Shown piece after piece: positions 7,671 through 16,093 of a DNA stretch of 64,000 bases. Each line of letters opens with the position of its first letter. Position 1 is the first letter of the stretch. Position numbers and translations under genes: made by a program. Source of the stretch: Streptomyces mangrovi. GTDB lineage: Bacteria; Actinomycetota; Actinomycetes; Streptomycetales; Streptomycetaceae. Location of the stretch: assembly GCF_900114215.1 (NCBI RefSeq), contig NZ_FOSG01000001.1:496001-560000 (forward strand). Direction: 5' to 3'. The notes under the pieces were generated by a model. It did no database searches. It was given only the letters and a program-made list of their open reading frames with translations, and was not told the origin of the DNA.

Positions 7671-8065
7671 GCCACGAAGGCACCCTCGTTCTCGACTGTG
7701 AGGGTCTGTCGAAGTTCGTCAGTGATCACGAGCCGGTCGTCGCCCTCATCGCCGAGGCCCGCAAGCGGGGCATGGAGGTGGTCATCAGCGCACTCACCAT
7801 CATCGAGGCGGTGCATCGCCGGACCGACAGGGCGCGACTCGCGTGGGTCCTGTCCGGCGTGCGGATCGTGCCCGTCGGTGACGAGGAGGCCAAGGCCGCC
7901 TCGGCCATGCTGATCAACGCCGGGCTGCACGGTCACAAATACGCCATCGACGCTGCGGTGGCCGAGACGGCGCTGCGTCAGCGCCGCCCGGTCGTCATGC
8001 TCACCTCGGACATCGACGACATGACGAAGCTCTGCGGCGACAGGGTGCGCCTCGTCGCCGTGTAG
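7652..8065 (+). CDS. PIN-domain toxin (VapC-like ribonuclease)
   Basis: 137 residues, the usual VapC length. The four acidic PIN positions can be placed: Asp15 (LVLDCEGL), Glu52 (TIIEAVHR), Asp100 (YAIDAAVAE) and Asp120 (LTSDIDDM). They coordinate Mg for RNA cleavage. The gene overlaps the antitoxin by 19 nt, so translation is coupled. Family knowledge suggests tRNA or rRNA cleavage on antitoxin loss; the target here is unknown. It sits between a gpmA-like remnant and a tRNA-Ser fragment, consistent with a mobile-element remnant stabilised by an addiction module. Confidence 0.85.
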   Translation: MARRKLSHEGTLVLDCEGLSKFVSDHEPVVALIAEARKRGMEVVISALTIIEAVHRRTDRARLAWVLSGVRIVPVGDEEAKAASAMLINAGLHGHKYAIDAAVAETALRQRRPVVMLTSDIDDMTKLCGDRVRLVAV

Positions 8066-8276
8066 CCGATGCCTGCAAGATCTGCTTGTCCCGCTCCGTC
8101 TCGCCCGTACCTGCCGACTGCAGGCGTCAGGCTTGGGGGCATGGCAGGACCACGCCGAGGGTAAGTGCCCCAGTCGGTGGCTGTGAGCAGGTGGTCCCGT
8201 GGTTGCTCGGTAGTCCGTGATCAGGGAGCCGTCCACCGCCGCGCGTCGCTTCGCACCGACTGCGACCACGCGACGG

Positions 8277-8311
8277 CGAAGGTCCCGGCCGCTGGGCGGT
8301 CGGGACCTTCG
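8277..8311 (-). terminator. Hairpin downstream of the tRNA-Ser fragment
   Basis: CGAAGGTCCCG (8277-8287) pairs with CGGGACCTTCG (8301-8311). On the minus strand it follows the tRNA 3' end by 17 nt and was probably the tRNA gene's terminator, carried along with the fragment. Confidence 0.7.
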
Positions 8312-8328
8312 TTTCGGCTGGTCGGCCG

Positions 8329-8386
8329 TGGCGGAGGATACGAGATTCGAACTCGTGAGGGGTTGTCCCCAACACGCTTTCCAAGC
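8329..8386 (-). pseudogene. 3' fragment of tRNA-Ser(GGA), probable attachment-site scar
   Basis: On the minus strand the sequence runs from the anticodon arm (GCTTGGAAAGC, anticodon GGA at 8382-8380) through a variable arm and T arm (GAGTTCGAATCTC) to acceptor 3' strand ATCCTCC, G, CCA (CCA ends at 8329). The 5' half is missing: upstream bases do not supply the 5' acceptor strand GGAGGAT or a normal D arm, and the anticodon stem is mismatched beyond GC. Fragments starting at the anticodon loop and ending at CCA are what tyrosine-integrase elements leave at tRNA genes. Confidence 0.75.
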
Positions 8387-8558
8387 CTGTGGGTGCTGCT
8401 GCACGATCCGTCCGAGGCCGTTCACCTGCGTCTACGCCCATCCGTCGGCGCCTCCCGGACGCCACTGCCGCACCGAACTGAACGGACGCGGACACCAGCG
8501 AATGAGACGGAAATCGAGACGGCCGCCGCTGCGCTGACCTGGGGCGGAGGTCTATGGG

Positions 8559-8843
8559 CTACAGACCGCGAAGAGCCTCGTAGAAGCTGCCGTAGGCGCT
8601 CCAGTAGTCGACACTGCCGTCCTCGTTCAGACTGCCCATGTACCAGTCCTCATCGTCGACCGGTTTCACCAGGCAGAGTTCATGAAGCCCCAAGATGATC
8701 TGGGGGCAGAGCCGTTCATCCTTCCCCGGCCGACCCAGCCACGTCACCGCGCGGTCGGTGCTGAGCACCTCGGCCTCCCGATCGCCAGAGACGTCGCGGA
8801 TCTGCTCCAGAGTCCACCCTGCCGGTAGCTGCTCGCCTGCCAT
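8559..8843 (-). CDS. Hypothetical protein
   Basis: 94 residues, family not recognised. The chain reads as a compact soluble domain: WTLEQIRDVSGD at the N-terminus, LSTDRAVTWLGRPG, and a C-terminal DEDWYMGSLNEDGSVDYW block. The start at 8843 (MAGEQLPAG) is chosen because the in-frame extension to 9080 is Arg/His-rich and lacks protein character; a ribosome site is weak. It lies between the tRNA fragment and gpmA and is probably part of the accessory patch. Confidence 0.6.
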   Translation of the reverse strand: MAGEQLPAGWTLEQIRDVSGDREAEVLSTDRAVTWLGRPGKDERLCPQIILGLHELCLVKPVDDEDWYMGSLNEDGSVDYWSAYGSFYEALRGL

Positions 8844-9054
8844 CACATGATGATGACAGGCGCCGAGTTGCGGTCCTCCCCTCAGACCGCGGTCGGGGTA
8901 GTTATGAGTGCGGCGATGACGGAGGCATCCATGGTGCTGGATTCTGCCGTATTCCTCATCCCGTCGAGAGAACCATGCTCGGAAGCCTCTTGGGCGGGCT
9001 CTTCGGCCACAGAACTCGGAGCCTGAGGTTCCAGAGAGGTTCCAGCGCATGAAA

Positions 9055-9093
9055 ATGCCTCCCATCCGCGCCGTTTGCACAGGTGGGAGGCAT
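9055..9093 (-). terminator. Terminator after gpmA
   Basis: ATGCCTCCCA (9055-9064) pairs with TGGGAGGCAT (9084-9093), 12 nt past the gpmA stop codon. Confidence 0.65.
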
Positions 9094-9104
9094 GATCACC
9101 AAAC

Positions 9105-9866
9105 CTACTTCTTCTTGCCCTGGTTCTTGACGGCCTCGATGGCGGCCTTGGCCGCGTCCGGGTCGAGGTAGGTGCCGCCCGGGTTGACCGGGTGGAAGTC
9201 GTCGTCCAGGTCGTAGCTCAGCGGGATGCCGGTGGGGATGTTCAGGCCCGCGATGTCGGCGTCGGAGACGTTGTCGAGGTGCTTGACCAGCGCGCGGAGG
9301 CTGTTGCCGTGCGCGGCGATCAGGACGGTGCGGCCGGTGATCAGGTCCGGGACGATCGAGTCGTACCAGTACGGCATCATCCGGATGACCACATCCTTGA
9401 GGCACTCGGTGCGCGGACGCAGCTCGCTGGGGATCATCGCGTAGCGCGGGTCGTCGCTCTGCGACCACTCGGCGCCGTCCTCCAGGACCGGCGGCGGGGT
9501 GTCGTAGGAGCGGCGCCACTGCATGAACTGCTCTTCGCCGAACTCGTCGCGGATCTGCGCCTTGTTCTTGCCCTGGAGCGCGCCGTAGTGGCGCTCGTTG
9601 AGGCGCCAGGAGCGGCGGACGGGGATCCAGAGGCGGTCGGCGGTCTCCAGGGCGAGCTGTGCGGTGCGGATGGCGCGCTTCTGGAGGGAGGTGTGCACGA
9701 CGTCGGGGAGCAGGCCGGCGTCCTTGAGCAGCTCACCGCCGCGGGCCGCCTCCTTCTCGCCCTTCTCGGTCAGGTTGACGTCCACCCAGCCGGTGAACAG
9801 GTTCTTCGCGTTCCACTCGCTCTCGCCGTGGCGGAGGAGGATCAGCTTGTACGGTGCGTCGGCCAT
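9105..9866 (-). CDS. gpmA: 2,3-bisphosphoglycerate-dependent phosphoglycerate mutase
   Basis: Cytosolic glycolytic enzyme interconverting 3- and 2-phosphoglycerate. The 253 residues match the dPGM family in length. The phosphohistidine motif [10 protein letters not shown] is at residues 9-18, [16 protein letters not shown] supplies the substrate loop, and [14 protein letters not shown] holds the second His. The C-terminus ends NQGKKK. It is a single gene with its own terminator, facing away from the MFS gene. Its 3' end borders the accessory patch, and a divergent copy of its last codons lies at 6403-6441. Confidence 0.95.
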   Translation of the reverse strand: MADAPYKLILLRHGESEWNAKNLFTGWVDVNLTEKGEKEAARGGELLKDAGLLPDVVHTSLQKRAIRTAQLALETADRLWIPVRRSWRLNERHYGALQGKNKAQIRDEFGEEQFMQWRRSYDTPPPVLEDGAEWSQSDDPRYAMIPSELRPRTECLKDVVIRMMPYWYDSIVPDLITGRTVLIAAHGNSLRALVKHLDNVSDADIAGLNIPTGIPLSYDLDDDFHPVNPGGTYLDPDAAKAAIEAVKNQGKKK

Positions 9867-9974
9867 GGGCCCGAGCCTAATCGACGTCCGGTGGGCGGGC
9901 CGGGGGCGGCCGACTGGCGAGACACGGGCCCGGGCGGGCGTACGGGGGCGGGCGGGGCCTGCGGGGGCGGCCGG

Positions 9975-9991
9975 TTGACGGTCCGCGTCAA
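9975..9991. promoter_or_regulatory. Inverted repeat upstream of the MFS gene
   Basis: TTGACG-N5-CGTCAA is a perfect inverted repeat about 90 nt before the MFS start. It could be an operator or include a -35 hexamer; a TAGCGT about 30 nt downstream is a possible -10. No regulator gene lies next to it. Confidence 0.4.
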
Positions 9992-10077
9992 TTCGGTGGA
10001 GGGGCGGGAGAGGACGTCCGTAGCGTGCGTGCTCCAGGGGCGGCCGTCACCGGCCGACGGGTTGTGGGAGGCGTACC

Positions 10078-11403
10078 GTGGTGCGAAGTCTGTCGGGGCT
10101 GCCCCGAGCGTTCTGGTGGTTGTGGACCAGCACGCTGGTCAACCGGCTCGGCGGCTTCGTCGCCACCTTCCTGGCGATGTACCTGACCGTCGAGCGCGGC
10201 CACTCGGCGACCTACGCCGGTCTCGTCGCCGCGCTGCACGGGCTGGGCGGGGTGGCATCCTCCGTCGGGGCCGGGGTGCTGACCGACCGGCTGGGGCGGC
10301 GTCCCACGCTGCTGGCCTCGCAGCTCGGTACGGCGTTCTCGGTGGCGCTGCTGGGTTTCATGGAACATCCGGTGGCCATCGCGGCGGCCGCCTTCGCCGT
10401 CGGTACCACGAGCAGCGCGTCGCGACCGGCGGTGCAGGCGATGATCGCCGACATCGTGGCGCCCGAGGACCGGATGCGGGCGTTCTCGCTCAACTACTGG
10501 GCCATCAACCTCGGTTTCGCCGTCTCGGCCTCCGCCGCCGGACTGATCGCCGAGCACGGCTACCTCCTGCTGTTCCTCGGCGAGGCGGCGCTGACGCTGG
10601 TGTGCGCGGTGCTCGTCTTCGCCAAGCTTCCGGAGTCCCGGCCTGATGCGGGGACGGACGCGGGCACGGGGACGGGAGCGGTGGCCGGACGCGCCGGGAA
10701 GGGTGGGAGAGGCCGGAAGGGGACGGCCGGGGTGTCCCTGGGGGACGTGCTGCGGGACGGGCCGTTCATGGCCGTGGTGGGGCTGAGCTTCCTGGTGTCG
10801 GCACTGTTCATGCAGGCGTACGTGGCGCTGCCGCTGGACATGGCCGCCAAGGGGCTGGGCAGCTCCGACTACGGGCTGGCCATCGCGGCGAACGGCGTGC
10901 TGATCGTCGTCCTCCAGATCCCCGTCACCCGCCTCATCGAGCGCCGGGACCCGGCCCGGCTGCTGGTGGTCTCCTCGCTGCTGGTCGGGATCGGGATGGG
11001 GCTGACGGCGTTCGCGGGGTCGACGGGGGCGTACGCGCTGGTCATCTGTGTGTGGACACTCGGCGAGATCGTCAACGCGCCCGTCCAGACGGGGCTGGTG
11101 GCGCGGCTGTCCCCGGTGCACGGGCGGGGGCGGTACCAGGGGGTGTACACGCTCTCCTGGTCGCTGGCCGCGCTGGTCGCGCCGCTGGCGGCCGGATCCG
11201 TGGTCGACCGCTGGGGGGCGGGGACGCTGTGGGCGGCCTCGGCGGTGGTGGGCGCGGTCGCTGCGGCGGGCTATGTGCTGCTGGTGCGGGCCGCGGCCCG
11301 GCAGGGCGGCGAGGCTGCGGAGGAGAAGGAGAAGGAGGGGGAGGGCTCCGGGACGGGGGCGGCGGGTGACACGGTGGACGGGGTCGGTTCGGCCGCGGGC
11401 TGA
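10078..11403 (+). CDS. MFS transporter
   Basis: 441-residue inner-membrane transporter with about 12 hydrophobic segments. The cytoplasmic loop 2-3 signature is present as GVLTDRLGRRPTL (about residues 75-87), typical of drug-efflux MFS proteins. A basic, Gly-rich central loop (about 190-220) divides the two six-helix halves. The C-terminus is a charged tail rich in Glu and Lys. The start is GTG 10078 behind GGGAGG. Substrate cannot be inferred. It is a single gene ended by a strong terminator. Confidence 0.85.
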   Translation: MVRSLSGLPRAFWWLWTSTLVNRLGGFVATFLAMYLTVERGHSATYAGLVAALHGLGGVASSVGAGVLTDRLGRRPTLLASQLGTAFSVALLGFMEHPVAIAAAAFAVGTTSSASRPAVQAMIADIVAPEDRMRAFSLNYWAINLGFAVSASAAGLIAEHGYLLLFLGEAALTLVCAVLVFAKLPESRPDAGTDAGTGTGAVAGRAGKGGRGRKGTAGVSLGDVLRDGPFMAVVGLSFLVSALFMQAYVALPLDMAAKGLGSSDYGLAIAANGVLIVVLQIPVTRLIERRDPARLLVVSSLLVGIGMGLTAFAGSTGAYALVICVWTLGEIVNAPVQTGLVARLSPVHGRGRYQGVYTLSWSLAALVAPLAAGSVVDRWGAGTLWAASAVVGAVAAAGYVLLVRAAARQGGEAAEEKEKEGEGSGTGAAGDTVDGVGSAAG

Positions 11404-11438
11404 TGAAGAGGAGGGTCCGCCCGGGCAGCCTGTGGCGA

Positions 11439-11470
11439 CACGCCGCCGTCCGCGAACGGACGGCGGCGTG
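11439..11470. terminator. Terminator between convergent MFS and hydrolase genes
   Basis: 14-bp perfect stem, 11439-11452 with 11457-11470, and a CGAA loop. It serves the plus-strand MFS gene and the minus-strand operon ending at 11491. Confidence 0.85.
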
Positions 11471-11490
11471 TTGAACGATCCCGAGGCGGG

Positions 11491-12435
11491 TCAGGCGGTT
11501 CGCAGGGCGTCCAGCGCCGTGCGGACGGCCGCCGTGGCGCCGGGGGCGAGGATGACGGAGTAGTGGTTGGCGCCGGGCACGCACCGCACGGTCACGCCGC
11601 TGCCGTGCCCGGGGCCGAGGCCGGCCGCGGCGAGGCGGGCCTCGTCGTACAGCCCCCGTGGCTCGTCCAGCATGCCGCGTTCGGCCCACAGCAGGGTCGT
11701 GGGGACCCCGGCCGAGGCGGCGGTCCGCACCGCCGCGAGGGTCTCCGGGTCGGCCAGGACGTCCGCCCCGTCGGCGCGTACCGCCTCCAGCGCGCAGCTG
11801 CTGCGCAGCTCCGGCTCCCGCCCCACCAGATCGCGGTCGATGTAGGTCTGGACGTCGTCGTTCCAGTGCGGGCCCAGGGCGGGGTGCTCGCGGAAGAAGG
11901 CGCGGTACGCCTCCCGGTCGGGGAAGGTCATCGACAGCCGCCGCATCGCCGGGCCGATCACGGCCTCCAGCAGCTCGTCGATGTCCGTCCCCTCGGGGGC
12001 GGGGAAGCCCACGCCCCCGTCCACCAGCACCACGCCCGCGATCCGGTCCGGGTGGCGGGCCGCCGTCAGCGCGGCGACGAAGGCGCCCATGGAGTGGCCG
12101 ACCAGTACCGCGCGTTCCAGGCCCAGGTGGTCCAGGAGGGCGAGGACGTCCTCGGTGTGGGCGGCGAGCCCGTACGGCCCCGGGAGCGCGGCGCTGCGTG
12201 CCCGGCCGCGCAGGTCGGGGGCGTACAGCGGGGTGTCCTCGCCCAGGGCGGCGGCCAGGGCCGCGAAGGAGCGGCCGTTGGCGGTGATGCCGTGCAGGGC
12301 GATCACCGGCTGCCCGGTGCCGGGCCACCGCGAGACGGCCAGTTCCCCTCCGCGCACCGGGACGGTCGTCTCCTCCACGGTCCGTCCGGTCCGTCCGGTC
12401 CGTCCGATGCGTCCGGTCGTCGTCGGGTCCGTCAT
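11491..12435 (-). CDS. Alpha/beta-fold hydrolase, last gene of the ABC operon
   Basis: 314 residues. The oxyanion region is LHGITANGRSF, the nucleophile elbow is GHSMGAF (Ser about residue 110), a catalytic acid is plausible after the TLLWAERG segment, and the His is in PGANHYSVI. The substrate is unknown: esters, lactones or amides are possible. The ATG at 12435 overlaps the livM-type stop by 4 nt (ATGA) and follows GGAGG, so it is translationally coupled to the transporter. That suggests it acts on the imported compound. The N-terminus has a short GRIGRTGRTGRT repeat. Confidence 0.85.
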   Translation of the reverse strand: MTDPTTTGRIGRTGRTGRTVEETTVPVRGGELAVSRWPGTGQPVIALHGITANGRSFAALAAALGEDTPLYAPDLRGRARSAALPGPYGLAAHTEDVLALLDHLGLERAVLVGHSMGAFVAALTAARHPDRIAGVVLVDGGVGFPAPEGTDIDELLEAVIGPAMRRLSMTFPDREAYRAFFREHPALGPHWNDDVQTYIDRDLVGREPELRSSCALEAVRADGADVLADPETLAAVRTAASAGVPTTLLWAERGMLDEPRGLYDEARLAAAGLGPGHGSGVTVRCVPGANHYSVILAPGATAAVRTALDALRTA

Positions 12436-13601
12436 CGGGCCTCCTCTCCCCTCCGCCAGGTCAGCGAGCGCCGTATCGAGGCGATGCCGCCCGGCGCCGC
12501 GTACACGGCGATCACGAACAGCGTGCCGAGGACGACCATCGGCTCCGACAGCGGCGCGCGCAGGATACCCGGCAGTCCGTGCACCAGGTCCGAGCTCGCC
12601 AGCACCGCGAGCCGCTGGTCGAGGAAGGTGAACAGCACGCCGCCGATCAGCGGGCCCCAGCGGGTGCCGCTGCCGCCCAGGACGACCATCACCAGCAGGG
12701 TGAGGGTGAACTCCGGGGTGCTGGAGCGCGGGGTGGCGCCCGCCGTGACCAGCAGGTGCATCGCGCCGCCCAGCACGCCGAGGGCGGAGGCCAGGACGAA
12801 GACGCCGAGCTTGTGGCGGAACGGGTCGTAGCCGAGGACGGAGACCCGCTGCTCGTTGTCGCGGATGCCCTGCCAGACCCGGCCGACCGGCCGGGACACG
12901 GCCGTCCACACCACGGCGGCCGTCAGGGCGAGATAGGCCAGGGCCAGCCAGTAGACGTTGGCGGTGTTCTGCACGCCGACCAGCGCGTCGGGCACCGCGC
13001 CGGTGTGCAGCGGCAGGCCCTCCTCACCGCCGGTGAGGCCGCCCGGGTTGCGCTGCACCCAGATCGAGCCGGCCTGGGCGAAGGCGAGGGTGACCATGGC
13101 GAAGCCGATGCCGCCCAGGGCCAGCCCGCGCAGCGAGACGGCGCCCAGGAGGACGGCGGCGGCCGTGCCGCCGGCCAGGGCCAGTCCGATGGCGGGGAGG
13201 AGTCCCAGACCCAGTTCGGTCATGGCGAGCTGGGTGCCGTACGCGCCGCCGGCGACGTAGAGGGCGTGGCCGAAGGAGAGCAGGCCGGTGCGGCCGAACA
13301 TCAGGTCGTAGCCGAGGGCGAGTCCGCCGAACACCAGGCACAGAGCCAGCAGTTGGAGTGATCCGGGCGAGTTGACCGGGCCGTCGAGCAGTACCGGGAT
13401 CTCCAGGGCGGAGTACGGCAGCAGGGCCAGGGCGGCCAGTACGGCGACCGGTGCGGCCGGCCCCCGCCACCGGCGGGCGGACCGGGCCGCGGGGCCGGCG
13501 GGCCCCGCGGGTCCGGCGGGTCCGGTGGTGGTCGCGGGCCGCTCGCCGGAGGAGGGCGGTGCGGCGGACCGGGCGGCCGAGGAGGCCGGGGAGGCTGTCA
13601 T
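12432..13601 (-). CDS. livM: Branched-chain amino acid-type ABC permease (LivM family)
   Basis: 389 residues. An Ala/Pro-rich N-terminal tail of about 45 residues precedes about ten membrane helices. The cytoplasmic coupling loop with the family signature (GRVWQGIRDNEQRVSVLGYD, about residues 230-249) is clear. It forms the membrane channel with the LivH protein. It overlaps both neighbours by 4 nt. True substrate could be a branched-chain amino acid, another amide or urea. Confidence 0.88.
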   Translation of the reverse strand: MTASPASSAARSAAPPSSGERPATTTGPAGPAGPAGPAARSARRWRGPAAPVAVLAALALLPYSALEIPVLLDGPVNSPGSLQLLALCLVFGGLALGYDLMFGRTGLLSFGHALYVAGGAYGTQLAMTELGLGLLPAIGLALAGGTAAAVLLGAVSLRGLALGGIGFAMVTLAFAQAGSIWVQRNPGGLTGGEEGLPLHTGAVPDALVGVQNTANVYWLALAYLALTAAVVWTAVSRPVGRVWQGIRDNEQRVSVLGYDPFRHKLGVFVLASALGVLGGAMHLLVTAGATPRSSTPEFTLTLLVMVVLGGSGTRWGPLIGGVLFTFLDQRLAVLASSDLVHGLPGILRAPLSEPMVVLGTLFVIAVYAAPGGIASIRRSLTWRRGEEAR

Positions 13602-14470
13602 GCGACTCCTCCTGCGAGTCGGGGAGCGGGGCGGGCCAGGACGACGGCCGCGAGCAGTACGACGACGGCGAAGTCGCCGTAGCCGTCGACGTAGTAGTTG
13701 GCGTACTGCTGCACCAGGCCGACGGCGAGCGCGGAGAGCGCCACGCCGGGGATGGAGCCCATGCCGCCGATGACCACCACGACGAAGGCGAACACCAGCA
13801 GCGAGGTGCCCTGGTGGGGGGAGAGCGAGCCGAAGTAGAGCCCGCCGAGGACGCCCGCCAGCCCGGCGAGGGCGCCGCCGATGGCGAAGACGAGGGTGAA
13901 GGCGCGGGTGACGTCGATGCCCAGGGCGGTGACCATCGCCCGGTCCTCCACACCCGCCCGCACGATCAGTCCGTAGCGGGTGCGGGACAGGAAGAGGTTG
14001 ACGGCCGCAAGTACCAGGAGGGCCGCCGCGATCAGCACGAAGCGGCTGACCGGCACCTGCGCGCCCAGCACCCCGACCGTGCCCGACAGCGCGTCGGGGA
14101 CGGGGAAGGGGCGGGAGTCCGCGCCCCAGACGGCCTGGACGAGCGCGGGGACGGCCAGCGAGAGGCCGACGGTGACCAGGATCTGCTCGCGGGGACGCCC
14201 GTAGAGGCGGCGGATGAGGACGAGTTCGACGACGATCGCCAGCAGCGCGCCGGTGGCGGTGCCGACCAGCGCGGCCAGCGCCAGCCCGCCCGTGCCGCCG
14301 ACGGTCTCGGCGGTGCGCCAGGCCGCGTACGCCGAGACGGTGAGGAAGGCTCCGTGGGCGAAGTTGAGGACGTCCATCAGGCCGAAGATCAGGGCGAGGC
14401 CGGAGGCGATGAGGAAGTACAGGGCGCCCAGGCCCAGTCCGGTGAGGGTGAGCAGGACCAGCGTGCTCAT
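13598..14470 (-). CDS. livH: Branched-chain amino acid-type ABC permease (LivH family)
   Basis: 290 residues, all membrane helices and short loops. Family signature segments include GLALIFGLMDVLNFAHGAFL (about 25-44) and the coupling loop FLSRTRYGLIVRAGVEDRAM (about 160-179). It pairs with LivM. Its start overlaps the LivF stop by one base (TGATG). Confidence 0.9.
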   Translation of the reverse strand: MSTLVLLTLTGLGLGALYFLIASGLALIFGLMDVLNFAHGAFLTVSAYAAWRTAETVGGTGGLALAALVGTATGALLAIVVELVLIRRLYGRPREQILVTVGLSLAVPALVQAVWGADSRPFPVPDALSGTVGVLGAQVPVSRFVLIAAALLVLAAVNLFLSRTRYGLIVRAGVEDRAMVTALGIDVTRAFTLVFAIGGALAGLAGVLGGLYFGSLSPHQGTSLLVFAFVVVVIGGMGSIPGVALSALAVGLVQQYANYYVDGYGDFAVVVLLAAVVLARPAPRLAGGVA

Positions 14471-15336
14471 CAGGTGGTCTCCTTGGTCGCGTGCTCGCGC
14501 TGTTCCCGCTCCCCGGGCCGCTCCCCGGCCTGCTGCCCGGACCGCTCCGGCCGCTCGTGGCGGCCGACGCCGAGCAGGCTCGTGGTGCGCTCGCGGTCGG
14601 CGAGGAGGGCGGCCGCGTCGCCGGTGTGGACGGTGCGGCCCGCGTCCAGCACCACGGCGTCGCGCGCCAGGCGGCGTACGACGGCCAGGTTCTGTTCGAC
14701 GAGCAGCACGGGGACGCGTTCGGCGGCGCGCTGGAGCACCTCGGCGACCTCGGTGACGACGCGGGGCGCGAGGCCCTTGGTCGGCTCGTCGACGATGACC
14801 AGGCGGTTGTCGTTGAGCAGGGCGCGGGCGAGGGCGACCATCTGCTGCTGGCCGCCGGAGAGGGTGCCCGCCCGCTGCGCGCGCCGGGCCTTCAGCTCGG
14901 GGAAGAGGTCGTGGACCAGGTCGTAGTGGTGGGGGCCGCCGGCGCGTTCGGCGAGGGTGAGGTTCTCGGCGACGGTGAGGGAGCCGAACACCCCGCGGTC
15001 CTCGGGCACGTAGCCGACGCCGCGCCGCACCACGGTGTGGGTGCGGTGGCCGGTGACGTCCTCGCCGTCCAGGCGGACGGTTCCGCCGGTGACCTCGCCC
15101 TCCTCGGGCAGCAGGCCCAGCACGGCGCGGACGGTGGTGGTCTTGCCGACGCCGTTGCGGCCCAGCAGGGCGGTGGTGCCGGTGGGCGCGACGTCGAAGC
15201 CGACGCCCTGGAGGATGCTGGACTGGCCGATGCGCACCCGCAGGTCGCGCACGGACAGGATGGGCGGCGGTGCGGGATTCGGCGCGGGACTCGGCGCGGG
15301 ACTCGGCGGGGAGTTCGGTTCGGGGTTCGTGCTCAC
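14470..15336 (-). CDS. livF: ABC ATPase, LivF family
   Basis: 288 residues. Walker A is GRNGVGKTT, the signature is LSGGQQQ, Walker B is LVIVDEPTKGLAP, and the switch His region shows Gln/Asn (LLVEQN) as usual for LivF. A Pro/Asn/Ser-rich 20-residue N-terminal extension is encoded by a 12-nt tandem repeat (about 15280-15320), and a charged 30-residue tail follows the core. It energises import with LivG at the inner membrane face. It overlaps the livG stop by 4 nt. Confidence 0.9.
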   Translation of the reverse strand: MSTNPEPNSPPSPAPSPAPNPAPPPILSVRDLRVRIGQSSILQGVGFDVAPTGTTALLGRNGVGKTTTVRAVLGLLPEEGEVTGGTVRLDGEDVTGHRTHTVVRRGVGYVPEDRGVFGSLTVAENLTLAERAGGPHHYDLVHDLFPELKARRAQRAGTLSGGQQQMVALARALLNDNRLVIVDEPTKGLAPRVVTEVAEVLQRAAERVPVLLVEQNLAVVRRLARDAVVLDAGRTVHTGDAAALLADRERTTSLLGVGRHERPERSGQQAGERPGEREQREHATKETT

Positions 15337-16088
15337 AGTTCCTCCCCCACGTACGCCTCCTGGACGGTCGGGTCGGCCATCACCGCGTCAGGGGTTCCGG
15401 TGGCCAGCAGGGTGCCGTGGTGCATCACGGCCACCCGGTCGGCGAGGCCGAGCAGGATGTCCATGTGGTGCTCGACCATCAGCACGGTGCGGCCCTCGGT
15501 GCGGTGGAGGGTGCGGATGACGTCGGTCAGCTCGCCGACCTCCTCGGCCGCGACGCCCGCCATGGGCTCGTCCAGGAGCATCAGACGAGGCCCGCCCGGG
15601 GAGGAGTCCGCCTGCGCGAGGGTGGGGGCGAGCAGCACCGCGAGCTCCAGTTTGCGCTTGTCGCCGTGGGACAGGCCTCCGGCGAGGTCATCGGCGCGGC
15701 GGGCGAGCCGTACGCGCTCCAGTACGGCCCGCACGCCCTCCCCGTCCTCCGCGACCCGCTTCGCGCCGGCCGCGCGGGCGGCCAGGGCGACGTGCTCGGC
15801 GACGGTCATGGTCGGGAAGACGGAGGAGGACTGGAAGGTGCGGCCCAGCCCGCGGCGGGCGCGGCGGTGGGGCGGCAGCCCGGTGATGTCGGCGCCGTCC
15901 AGGCGGACGGTGCCCGCGGTGGGGCGGGTGATGCCGGAGACGAGGTTGAACAGGGAGGTCTTGCCGGCGCCGTTGGGGCCGATGACGGCGACGAACTCGC
16001 CTTCCTCCACCGCCATCGCGATCCCGTCGACGATGGTCGCCGCACCGACGGACCAGCTCAGTCCGCTCAGTTCGAGGACAGGTGCCAC
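15333..16088 (-). CDS. livG: ABC ATPase, LivG family
   Basis: 251 residues. Walker A is GPNGAGKTS, the family-specific RRGLGRTFQ follows, the signature is LSHGDKRKLELA (a HGDKR variant of the usual signature, as in LivG), Walker B is LMLLDEPMAGV, and the switch His is VEHHMD. The start is GTG 16088, six nt after the receptor gene's stop codon; there is no ATG nearby and the ribosome site is weak, so expression likely depends on translation of the preceding gene. Confidence 0.87.
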   Translation of the reverse strand: MAPVLELSGLSWSVGAATIVDGIAMAVEEGEFVAVIGPNGAGKTSLFNLVSGITRPTAGTVRLDGADITGLPPHRRARRGLGRTFQSSSVFPTMTVAEHVALAARAAGAKRVAEDGEGVRAVLERVRLARRADDLAGGLSHGDKRKLELAVLLAPTLAQADSSPGGPRLMLLDEPMAGVAAEEVGELTDVIRTLHRTEGRTVLMVEHHMDILLGLADRVAVMHHGTLLATGTPDAVMADPTVQEAYVGEEL

Positions 16089-16093
16089 GGCCG

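Larger units (their letters stand above)
8066..8558. other. Intergenic stretch with tRNA-Ser fragment
   Basis: No gene. It holds the truncated tRNA-Ser (8329-8386) and the hairpin behind it (8277-8311). An 11-mer GCGAATGAGAC at 8498-8508 also occurs at 7278-7288, so the two copies bracket the toxin-antitoxin pair and tRNA fragment. Confidence 0.6.

Noticed and set aside
8329..8426. Complete tRNA-Ser gene
   Set aside because: The 5' acceptor strand and D arm are not present; only the 3' half fits.
9192..10646. Plus-strand frame across gpmA
   Set aside because: Shadow of gpmA and of the MFS gene.
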